Both the position numbers and the translations under genes were made by a program. A stretch of 5,599 nucleotides of DNA from an uncultured Alphaproteobacteria bacterium (lineage in GTDB: Bacteria > Pseudomonadota > Alphaproteobacteria > CAAHEQ01 > UBA3637), in NCBI GenBank assembly GCA_947629595.1, contig CANREI010000079.1, positions 1 to 5,599 on the forward strand, given 5' to 3'. Each line of letters starts with the position of its first letter. The stretch's first letter is position 1. The notes below the pieces were generated by a model. That model was not told the DNA's origin. It did no database searches and worked only from the letters and a program-made list of their open reading frames with translations. Of the stretch, positions 1 through 5,065 are shown piece by piece.

Positions 1-156
1 ATGAATATCTTCGGCAATTTCCTTTGTGTTTCCCGACCACGAATAATAGGCAATCAACACATTCGGATTTTGGTTTGACTCAACCGTTTCATCGGCTTGC
101 GCCGCACCGAACGGCAACAGTGTTCCGGCCAATAAGCCGCATAACAATTTTTTCAT
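1..156 (-). CDS. Exported flavodoxin, 5' end only (runs off the left edge)
   Basis: Only the first 52 codons are present; the reading frame is open to the window edge. Residues 1-21 form a Sec-type signal peptide: MKK n-region, hydrophobic core LLCGLLAGTLL, and an A19-Q-A21 signal peptidase I site before D22. There is no twin-arginine pair. After a short polar linker comes a first beta strand (VLIAYY, 33-38) and the flavodoxin phosphate-binding loop S39-W-S-G-N-T44, followed by the start of helix 1. That strand-loop-helix is the classic FMN-binding start of flavodoxins, which are one-electron or two-electron carriers. Export would place this carrier in the periplasm, which is unusual because most flavodoxins are cytosolic. 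The start is supported by an AGGGGG ribosome site 5 nt upstream. The gene follows tatC after 54 nt, possibly from its own promoter. The rest of the protein, including any extra domain, is not visible. The flavodoxin call is firm for the fold start; the partner and reaction are unknown. Confidence 0.8.
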   Translation of the reverse strand, partial: MKKLLCGLLAGTLLPFGAAQADETVESNQNPNVLIAYYSWSGNTKEIAEDIH

Positions 157-161
157 TTTTT

Positions 162-167
162 CCCCCT
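162..167 (-). promoter_or_regulatory. Ribosome binding site of the flavodoxin gene
   Basis: The mRNA-sense sequence AGGGGG lies 5 nt before the ATG at 156. It is purine-rich and well spaced. It fixes the start at the codon that also gives a complete signal peptide. Confidence 0.65.
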
Positions 168-183
168 TTGTTTCTCTCTTTAT

Positions 184-214
184 AAGATATCATTCAAAAC
201 AGGCATCCTGTCAA
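184..214 (-). promoter_or_regulatory. Possible promoter for the flavodoxin gene
   Basis: A perfect -35 hexamer TTGACA (209-214, overlapping the tatC stop codon) is followed by weak -10 candidates: GATATC at 186-191 after 17 nt, or TATCTT at 184-189 after 19 nt. The mRNA leader would be short. The strong -35 and weak -10 would fit a regulated promoter, but read-through from tatC cannot be excluded. Confidence 0.4.
199..211. promoter_or_regulatory. 13-bp inverted repeat between tatC and the flavodoxin gene
   Basis: ACAGG-CAT-CCTGT is a perfect 5-bp inverted repeat around 3 nt. It overlaps the end of the -35 hexamer and the spacer of the candidate promoter, so it could be an operator. In minus-strand RNA it can also fold into a small hairpin followed by four U residues, so a weak tatC terminator is the other reading. 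It is short enough to have arisen by chance. Confidence 0.3.
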
Positions 215-930
215 GTGATTTTTTCGGCTTTGGCAAAAAATAATCCGAATTCGAACAAACAATATGTGGGAAGCGCCAACAACAGCTGACTGATTATATC
301 CGGCGGCGTTAACAGAGCCGATAAAATTAAAATACCCAAAAAAACGGCCGGACGCTTTTGTTTGACTTTTTCTTTCGAAACAATTTTCAAGCGAATGCAG
401 GCATAAGTCATTAACGGAAATTGAAACATCAGCCCGAAAACAACGGAAAGTTTCAGGGCTAAATCAATCAACGCCTCAACGCTCCAAACGGCATGCAAAT
501 GAAGGGTTTCAAAGCTTAATCCGAATCGAATCACCGTCGGCATAATAAAAAACAAACAACCGCAAACACCCGTTATAAACAAACCGGCGGCATATAACGA
601 TAAGTTTCGAATGATTTTGCGTTCCGATTCATAAAGCGCCGGCAACAAAAAACGCCAAACCGACCAAGCAATCCACGGGGCGCAAAAAATTAAATCAATC
701 ACGAAAGCCAATTTTAATTGAACGAAAAAAACCTCCAGCGGCGTAAAATAATTTAAAGATTGTGATGAATGAAGCAACACCGAAATCAGCATATTCATAC
801 ACATCGGCGCCGCTAAAAATGCCGGTATAAACACAACCCCCAAGGCCGCCAAACAATGCAACAACAATTGCCGAAACGCTTCCAAATGCGGTAAAATCGT
901 TTCGTCGGCAGTCGCTTTATTTTTTGTCAT
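211..930 (-). CDS. tatC: Sec-independent (Tat) protein translocase subunit TatC
   Basis: TatC is the inner-membrane receptor of the twin-arginine pathway; it binds the Tat signal peptide and recruits TatA to move folded proteins across the membrane. The 239-residue product has the six hydrophobic segments and the family landmarks: the N-terminal HLxxxR motif (H15-R20), V91-W-R-F94, P97-A-L-Y100 with E103, K192-R-P194, and L206-L-T-P-P-D211. F94, E103 and D211 fall at the same numbers as in E. coli TatC. Two positions differ: A18 stands where E. coli has Glu15, with a Glu one residue earlier (E17), and Q170 replaces Glu170. The ATG at 930 overlaps the end of tatA by 14 nt, giving translational coupling. 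An ATG at 939 is an alternative that adds three residues and has an AAGAAG purine run 6 nt upstream. The open frame extending to 1068 only overlaps tatA and is not part of the protein. The gene is third in the polyferredoxin-tatA-tatC unit. Confidence 0.93.
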   Translation of the reverse strand: MTKNKATADETILPHLEAFRQLLLHCLAALGVVFIPAFLAAPMCMNMLISVLLHSSQSLNYFTPLEVFFVQLKLAFVIDLIFCAPWIAWSVWRFLLPALYESERKIIRNLSLYAAGLFITGVCGCLFFIMPTVIRFGLSFETLHLHAVWSVEALIDLALKLSVVFGLMFQFPLMTYACIRLKIVSKEKVKQKRPAVFLGILILSALLTPPDIISQLLLALPTYCLFEFGLFFAKAEKIT

Positions 931-1108
931 TTTCCGCATCAAGCGCTTCTTTAATTTCGCGTGCTTCGTTTTGAAGCATATTTTTGGCTTTTTTATATTC
1001 ATAATGCGCCCGACCCAATCCGCGCGCCAATTCGGGTAATCGCTTTCCGCCGAACAGCAATAAAGCAATCACCAAAATCAATCCGAGTTCCGTTAAACCG
1101 ACAGACAT
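917..1108 (-). CDS. tatA: Twin-arginine translocase pore subunit TatA/TatE family
   Basis: TatA subunits oligomerise on the TatC-signal peptide complex to open the path for folded cargo. The 63-residue product is complete and typical: a short N-terminus with a polar residue before the helix (E7), one transmembrane helix (about 5-20), the hinge F19-G20-G21, then K22-R-L-P-E26 opening a basic amphipathic helix (about 24-42), and a charged tail. L-P after the hinge and the short tail fit the TatA/E type found in two-component systems; TatB proteins are usually longer. The Glu near the helix start is the more TatB-like feature, so one protein may do both jobs. The start has an AAGGAG site 6 nt upstream. 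It begins 19 nt after the polyferredoxin stop and overlaps tatC. No tatB is seen in the window. Confidence 0.93.
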   Translation of the reverse strand: MSVGLTELGLILVIALLLFGGKRLPELARGLGRAHYEYKKAKNMLQNEAREIKEALDAENDKK

Positions 1109-1114
1109 TTTTTT

Positions 1115-1120
1115 CTCCTT
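1115..1120 (-). promoter_or_regulatory. Ribosome binding site of tatA
   Basis: A perfect AAGGAG lies 6 nt before the tatA ATG, in the 19-nt gap after the polyferredoxin stop codon. With no room for a promoter, tatA is most simply translated from the polyferredoxin mRNA. Confidence 0.8.
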
Positions 1121-1127
1121 TTGTTAT

Positions 1128-2399
1128 TTATACACTTGTTTGTTTTTCAACTCCGTTAACCAAAATCGCCTGCACGGGACACACCGCTTTACAGGCGCCG
1201 CAACCGATACATTTTTCCCGTTGTACGCGCGAAACCGTTGCCTCTTGTACGATAGCACCGCGCGGACATTCCATGACACATAAACCGCAATTGATACAAA
1301 TTTCGGCATTGATATCGGCCGTACCGATTTTGGTTTGTCGTTTTTGTGCCAAAGAAAGGCGTTTCAAGGCGCCCGAGGGGCATATTTGCGAACAGCGATG
1401 ACACGAATCGGAACAAAAACTGTTATCATATTCCACATGAACGGCAGGATAAGTCGCTGTTGCTTTTTTTAACACTTTCATCGGACAATTTTGTACGCAT
1501 AAATTACAATTCAAGCAGCGATTGACAAACGCATCGGGTGACTCGCCGCCCGGCGGCACAATAATATTTTTAAATCGGTGCGCCGTTTTTTGCACCCATA
1601 TTAAACCGCTTTTATAAACCGCGCCGACCACGGCCAATGACAAAGCCCCCAGCAAAAACTCACGCCGTTTTGAGTTAAACGCCACCGGCGGCGGTGATTT
1701 TTTCCCAAAACGCATTGCCAGAAACGGACAGACTTTCAAACAAGCCGCACAGCGCACGCACAGTTCATTATTGACAAAGTGATTTTTATAATCGATGCAT
1801 CCGCTCGGGCAGACTTTGGCGCATTTGCCGCAAGTGCGACATTTCGTTTCATCAATAAACACGCGAAAAAGCGCAAAACGTGACAAAAAACCCAATATCG
1901 CCCCGACGGGGCAAATATCGGTACAGAAAAACCGCCCTTTAAACACCGTTAAAACCGTAATACCCGCTAAAAGGCACACGCCCCAAACGGCTCCGCTCAT
2001 TGCCGCACCGAATAAGGCATAGGGATCGAAAAAACGAGTTATAAACACTGTTCCGCCAAGCAACAATCCCACCAAAACCAGCGCTAAAACATATTTCAAA
2101 AACCGATTAGACCGATAAGGCAGCTGCCGGTGAAAAATAAGACGCACAAGCTCCTGATATAACCCGAGCGGACAGAGAATTGAGCAATAAATTCGCCCGA
2201 ATAAAAGCGTTAAGAGCACAAAAAAAATCAACATTGCACCGGCAAACAGCGATTCGCGCACCGAAAAACGTTCCAGTAAAGAAAGGAATTGAATATTAAA
2301 AAAAGGAAGCGGATAAAACGCTTTTAAAAACGCCGAAACACTTAAACCCAAAAGACCGATAGCCGCTATATTTCTGATAAGCCGTAAAATGCGATACAT
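1128..2399 (-). CDS. Membrane polyferredoxin: NapH-like and NapG/MauM-like fusion with an internal Tat signal
   Basis: The 423-residue product combines two electron-transfer modules. Residues 1-230 resemble NapH/CcoG-type quinol-linked ferredoxins: four transmembrane helices (about 9-27, 50-68, 103-121, 132-153), a CxxxCP motif after helices 2 and 4 (C72/C76-P, C159/C163-P), and two [4Fe-4S] motifs (C187/190/193/197 and C214/217/220/224). Then comes S243-K-R-R-E-F-L-L250 and a hydrophobic stretch to about 261, a good match to the Tat consensus (S/T)RRxFLK. Residues 295-407 resemble NapG/MauM, with four more clusters: C295/298/301/305, C329/333/336/340 (CxxxCxxCxxxC spacing), C368/371/374/378 and C397/400/403/407. 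Six clusters are therefore predicted. The expected topology puts the first two on the cytoplasmic side and the last four in the periplasm. Known NapG and NapH are separate proteins that pass quinol electrons to periplasmic nitrate reductase; no napA is visible here, so the acceptor is unknown. The gene leads the tatA-tatC operon and has its own promoter. The start has an AAGGAT site 5 nt upstream. Confidence 0.88.
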   Translation of the reverse strand: MYRILRLIRNIAAIGLLGLSVSAFLKAFYPLPFFNIQFLSLLERFSVRESLFAGAMLIFFVLLTLLFGRIYCSILCPLGLYQELVRLIFHRQLPYRSNRFLKYVLALVLVGLLLGGTVFITRFFDPYALFGAAMSGAVWGVCLLAGITVLTVFKGRFFCTDICPVGAILGFLSRFALFRVFIDETKCRTCGKCAKVCPSGCIDYKNHFVNNELCVRCAACLKVCPFLAMRFGKKSPPPVAFNSKRREFLLGALSLAVVGAVYKSGLIWVQKTAHRFKNIIVPPGGESPDAFVNRCLNCNLCVQNCPMKVLKKATATYPAVHVEYDNSFCSDSCHRCSQICPSGALKRLSLAQKRQTKIGTADINAEICINCGLCVMECPRGAIVQEATVSRVQREKCIGCGACKAVCPVQAILVNGVEKQTSV

Positions 2400-2404
2400 T
2401 TTTT

Positions 2405-2410
2405 ATCCTT
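2405..2410 (-). promoter_or_regulatory. Ribosome binding site of the polyferredoxin gene
   Basis: AAGGAT (within GGGAAGGAT) lies 5 nt before the ATG at 2399. It supports this start, which places a positively charged N-terminus (MYRILRLIR) just before the first membrane helix. Confidence 0.6.
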
Positions 2411-2430
2411 CCCGATAGCTTTCTATTCAG

Positions 2431-2459
2431 TTTATCAGTAAAAGCCGAGGTGAAGTCAA
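2431..2459 (-). promoter_or_regulatory. Promoter of the polyferredoxin-tatA-tatC operon
   Basis: A -35 hexamer TTGACT (2454-2459; five of six match to TTGACA) and a -10 hexamer GATAAA (2431-2436; four of six match to TATAAT) are separated by an ideal 17 nt. Transcription would start near 2424, leaving a leader of about 25 nt. The promoter sits in the longest intergenic gap of the window, just after a terminator-like element, which suits the start of a new unit. No operator is evident. Confidence 0.6.
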
Positions 2460-2470
2460 GAACTTTTTTC

Positions 2471-2507
2471 AAAAAAAGATAAAAAAGCGTTATTTATTTC
2501 AACGCCT
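2471..2507 (-). terminator. Rho-independent terminator at the end of the uracil-DNA glycosylase gene
   Basis: In mRNA sense, GCGTT (2501-2505) pairs with AACGC (2487-2491) around a 9-nt loop that contains the stop codon. A G-U and an A-U pair extend the stem to 7 bp. Six T residues follow at once (2481-2486), with a second T-run at 2471-2477. The stem overlaps the last codons of the gene. The stem is short, so termination may be partial. Confidence 0.55.
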
Positions 2508-3075
2508 CATAAGCCTGCTTGATTTTTTTGATATCTTCCCACATTAAAGCCTTGGGCGAACCCGGATTGTGTGACGGATTGCGTAACAAATACGACGGAT
2601 GAAAAATCGGCATCATTTTCGAGCCGTACGGACCGTCAAACCATTGCCCGCGCACTTTGGTAATGCCCACCGTTAAATCGGGCAGAAAAGAAGTCAGCGC
2701 CACTTTGCCGCATAATAAAATCAAGCGCGGTTTTAAAATTTCAATCTGTCGATCCAAAAAAGCCCGACAAGCGGCTTTTTCTTCCGGTAACGGATCGCGA
2801 TTTTCGGGCGGCCGACACTTTACGGTATTACAAATATACACATCTTTTTCCCGAGACAATCCGACCGATTCGAAAATTTTATCCAACAACTGCCCTGCCC
2901 GACCGACAAACGGCTTTCCCTGCATATCTTCATTATAACCCGGAGCTTCACCGATTAACATTAATTTGGAATTGGGAATTCCGTCGGAAAAAACAAGATT
3001 GTTTCTTGTTTTCCCCAGTCCGCATTTATGACAATTCAGCGCGCAGGTCCGCACTTCTTCCAATGCTTCATACAT
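2494..3075 (-). CDS. udg: Family 4 uracil-DNA glycosylase with a [4Fe-4S] cluster
   Basis: This enzyme removes uracil from DNA after cytosine deamination or dUTP incorporation, starting base-excision repair in the cytoplasm. The 193-residue product carries the family 4 active-site motif G42-E-A-P-G-Y-N-E-D50 and the C-terminal motif H159-P-S-Y-L-L-R165. The four cluster cysteines are in the expected pattern: C15 and C18 near the N-terminus, C87 in NTVKCRPPENR and C103 in the following helix. GEAPG rather than GLAPA separates it from family 5. The length is normal for the family. The ATG at 3075 is chosen because of an AAGGAGC site 6 nt upstream and because homologues start near this point; an open extension to 3147 is only the overlap with the upstream gene. 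The start overlaps the alx-like stop by 8 nt, so the two are translationally coupled. It is the last gene of its unit. Confidence 0.92.
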   Translation of the reverse strand: MYEALEEVRTCALNCHKCGLGKTRNNLVFSDGIPNSKLMLIGEAPGYNEDMQGKPFVGRAGQLLDKIFESVGLSREKDVYICNTVKCRPPENRDPLPEEKAACRAFLDRQIEILKPRLILLCGKVALTSFLPDLTVGITKVRGQWFDGPYGSKMMPIFHPSYLLRNPSHNPGSPKALMWEDIKKIKQAYEALK

Positions 3076-4021
3076 TTTTATGCTCCTTGTTTTTTGTGAA
3101 ATAAAGTGAGGCAATAATTCCCATTGCCAACAGTGAAAATGTGACACATAACGACATTAAATTCGAAACGGTGATACCGATATGGGGTAAAAATATTTTT
3201 AAACCGATAAAAATAAGCACCAGTGACAAGGCGTGTTTCAAATAGGTAAATCGATTAACGGCCGCCGCCAATAAAAAGTATAACGACCGCAAGCCCAAAA
3301 TGGCAAAAATATTACTGGTGTAAATCACAAAAACATCTTGCGTAATCAAGAAAATGGCGGGAATACTGTCAACGGCAAAAACAACGTCCATCAACTCAAT
3401 GCTCATCAATGCAAAAAAGAGCGGTGTTGCTGCCCATTTGCCTTTTTCTTTCACAAAAAAGTGTTCTCCGTGAAAAGCGGGCGTTACATGCATAAACCGC
3501 TTTAAAAAAGCAATCACTTTGTTTTCGGATAAATCGTTCTTTTCCTCTTTCTTTTCCAAAAGCATTTTCACACCGGTATAAATTAAAAACGCCGAGAAAA
3601 AATATAAAATCCAGTGAAACGAGCTGACAAGTCCGGCCCCGAGTAAAATCATAACGGCACGCATAACAATGGCGCCCAAAACACCCCAAAATAAAACCCG
3701 ATGTTGATAAGCCGACGCCACATGCAGCCCCGTAAAAATAAGCGACATAACAAAAATGTTATCCATGGACAAACTGAATTCCACCAAATAACCGGTATAA
3801 TATAAAAACCCTGTTTCCCGACCCTTTTCAAAAACAACAAACAAGCCGAAAAGTAAGGCAACGCATAAATATCCCAAACAAATGTGAAACGTGCTTTTTA
3901 AAGACGGTTCTTCCGATTTTTTATGAAAAACAAACAAGTCCAAAAACAAAATCAAGCTGACAACACAGGCAAAAACAATCCAAAGCGCGCCGGTTGAAAG
4001 ATGTGATAACCATTCAAACAT
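3068..4021 (-). CDS. alx: TerC/Alx family integral membrane protein, probable metal (manganese) exporter
   Basis: TerC/Alx proteins sit in the inner membrane and have been tied to Mn2+ export and to metal and pH stress. The 317-residue product matches the size and layout of E. coli Alx and has about eight to nine hydrophobic segments. The two signature regions are E81-F-S-L-S-M-D-N88 and E209-L-M-D212 with D218-S-I-P221. These acidic residues in membrane helices are the likely metal site. A charged cytosolic loop near 156-170 and an E186-H-F-F-V190 segment also recall Alx. The ATG at 4021 has a strong AAAGGAGG site 9 nt upstream, inside the end of the amidase gene, and the two genes overlap by 8 nt. 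E. coli alx is controlled by a yybP-ykoY manganese riboswitch; there is no room for one here, so control would be at the operon level. The family call is firm; the substrate is inferred. Confidence 0.88.
   Translation of the reverse strand: MFEWLSHLSTGALWIVFACVVSLILFLDLFVFHKKSEEPSLKSTFHICLGYLCVALLFGLFVVFEKGRETGFLYYTGYLVEFSLSMDNIFVMSLIFTGLHVASAYQHRVLFWGVLGAIVMRAVMILLGAGLVSSFHWILYFFSAFLIYTGVKMLLEKKEEKNDLSENKVIAFLKRFMHVTPAFHGEHFFVKEKGKWAATPLFFALMSIELMDVVFAVDSIPAIFLITQDVFVIYTSNIFAILGLRSLYFLLAAAVNRFTYLKHALSLVLIFIGLKIFLPHIGITVSNLMSLCVTFSLLAMGIIASLYFTKNKEHKNV
3082..3088 (-). promoter_or_regulatory. Ribosome binding site that fixes the glycosylase start
   Basis: AAGGAGC lies 6 nt before the ATG at 3075, inside the last codons of the alx-like gene. 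It decides between this start and the upstream one at 3147. Confidence 0.75.
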
Positions 4022-4556
4022 TTTGATTTCCCTCCTTTAATTGTGGCGCAATCAACGGACGACGCAGCGGATTTTCCGCCAATCCCGCCAACCAAAACCG
4101 CTCCCACGGAAACGTGCGCCCCGGATCAACTTTGCGTTCGGGTGCAATATCCGAGTGAGCCACCACATTATGGGGCTGAATTTTATATTTTTCAACCAAC
4201 ATTCGACACAGCTTCAATCCGGCTTCAATTTGCGCCGATGAAAACGCGGCAAACGATCGCTCATCGATTGCGGCACATTGAAATTCAATGCCGACGGATC
4301 GACTGTTAATATCGGTTTTTCCGTCCCAGTCACTCACACCCGCATGCCAGGCGCGTTTCGATTCATCAACCAGCTGATAAATCGTTCCGTCCGTATCAAT
4401 CACATAGTGAGCGCTGACACGTCCGCCTTCCTCTTTTTCAATTAAGTAATAAAATGTTTCCCGTAAAGAGGGCGTTGCCGTTGCATGCAGCACAATCATA
4501 TCAATGGCACAGGTTCGTTCGTTAAAATGGGTTGACGGTTTTTGAATAATGTGCAT
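4014..4556 (-). CDS. AmpD-like N-acetylmuramoyl-L-alanine amidase (Amidase_2 family)
   Basis: Enzymes of this zinc amidase family cut the bond between N-acetylmuramic acid (often its anhydro form) and the stem peptide. The 180-residue product has the complete active site: zinc ligands H24 (in I-V-L-H-A-T), H134 (in V-A-H-S-D) and D144 (in K-V-D-P-G), the catalytic glutamate E91 (G-I-E-F) and the catalytic lysine K142. The segment A49-H-Y-V-I-D54 and W70-H-A-G73 are further family hallmarks. There is no signal peptide, so it should work in the cytoplasm on recycled muropeptides, like AmpD; the family also includes the envelope enzyme AmiD, which carries a lipoprotein signal absent here. The gene starts 9 nt after ruvC with an AAAGAGG site 4 nt upstream of the ATG, and overlaps the alx-like gene by 8 nt. 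Whether it regulates a beta-lactamase, as AmpD does, cannot be told; no ampR or ampC is in view. Confidence 0.88.
   Translation of the reverse strand: MHIIQKPSTHFNERTCAIDMIVLHATATPSLRETFYYLIEKEEGGRVSAHYVIDTDGTIYQLVDESKRAWHAGVSDWDGKTDINSRSVGIEFQCAAIDERSFAAFSSAQIEAGLKLCRMLVEKYKIQPHNVVAHSDIAPERKVDPGRTFPWERFWLAGLAENPLRRPLIAPQLKEGNQNV
4031..4038 (-). promoter_or_regulatory. Strong ribosome binding site of the alx-like gene
   Basis: AAAGGAGG, the strongest Shine-Dalgarno sequence in the window, lies 9 nt before the ATG at 4021 and within the final amidase codons. It suggests the membrane protein can be translated efficiently despite its third or later place in the mRNA. Confidence 0.75.
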
Positions 4557-4565
4557 CGGCCCTCT

Positions 4566-5063
4566 TTAATAAGAAATTGCGTGGGCAACGGTCGAGCGCA
4601 TAAATCCGTGACACAGCGCTATGGCCAAAGCATCGGACGCATCGGGCGGAATATGTTCGGGAACGCTTTTTAAGAGTGTGCGCACCATCATATCAACCTG
4701 CTTTTTATCGGCATGCCCGGCACCCACAACCATTTTTTTAATTTGATTCGGCGTATATTCGGCAACCGATAATTGATATAATGCCGGCGTTAGCAAAACC
4801 ACACCGCGTGCCTGCCCCAATTTCAGCGTGGACGTGGGATTATTGTTAACAAATGTTTGTTCAACCGCCGCTTCATCGGGTTGATAAGCTTCAATGATTT
4901 TTTTGAGTTCCTGGTGCAGTTCCGCCAACCGCTCCGATAAGGCTCCCGTTTCCGACGGATTTATCACACCGCCCGCAATAAAGCGTAACCGCGTTCCGTC
5001 CTTTTCAACAATGCCCCAACCGGTATGACGCAACCCCGGATCAAGCCCCAAAATGCGAATCAT
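4566..5063 (-). CDS. ruvC: Crossover junction endodeoxyribonuclease RuvC
   Basis: RuvC is the Holliday-junction resolvase that nicks two opposed strands of a four-way junction during recombination repair, working with the RuvAB branch-migration motor. The 165-residue product is complete, with the four catalytic acidic residues in place: D8 (G-L-D-P-G), E68 (V-E-Q-T-F), D141 and D144 (P-D-A-S-D-A). The region F71-V-N-N-N-P-T-S-T-L and G114-x-G-H-A-D-K-K-Q are strongly conserved family blocks and look alphaproteobacterial. It begins 2 nt after the yebC stop with only a weak, distant GGAAAG site, so it probably depends on translation of yebC. The yebC-ruvC pair is common, but ruvA and ruvB, which often follow, are replaced here by an amidase gene. 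Confidence 0.96.
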   Translation of the reverse strand: MIRILGLDPGLRHTGWGIVEKDGTRLRFIAGGVINPSETGALSERLAELHQELKKIIEAYQPDEAAVEQTFVNNNPTSTLKLGQARGVVLLTPALYQLSVAEYTPNQIKKMVVGAGHADKKQVDMMVRTLLKSVPEHIPPDASDALAIALCHGFMRSTVAHAISY

Positions 5064-5065
5064 TG

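Noticed and set aside
139..156. The Cys6 of the flavodoxin signal peptide as a lipoprotein site
   Set aside because: It sits too near the N-terminus, before the hydrophobic core. The A-Q-A site after the core fits ordinary signal peptidase I cleavage.
1..156. The flavodoxin as a Tat substrate, suggested by its position beside tatC
   Set aside because: Its n-region is MKK with no arginine pair, so Sec export is the better reading.
931..1068. An upstream extension of the tatC frame adding 46 residues
   Set aside because: It lies wholly over tatA in another frame, has no TatC-like sequence, and starts without a good ribosome site. The TatC family begins near the ATG at 930 or 939.
1795..2022. 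Plus-strand open frame of 75 codons; similar plus-strand frames at 961-1401, 2657-2938, 4041-4309, 5063-5284 and 5196-5411
   Set aside because: Each is antisense to a confidently identified gene, shows no recognisable domain and has the low-complexity look of a shadow frame.
3076..3147. A 24-residue N-terminal extension of the uracil-DNA glycosylase
   Set aside because: It overlaps the alx-like coding end, whereas the ATG at 3075 has a good AAGGAGC site and matches the usual N-terminus just before the first cysteine pair.
3396..3861. Two minus-strand open frames inside the alx-like gene (3396-3689 and 3649-3861), and others inside the polyferredoxin gene (1124-1309, 1189-1416)
   Set aside because: They are alternative frames of real genes; the Cys-rich or hydrophobic look comes from the true frame's composition.
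4022..4060. A yybP-ykoY type manganese riboswitch before the alx-like gene
   Set aside because: The gene starts inside the amidase coding region, so there is no free leader to hold the aptamer, and no such fold was seen.
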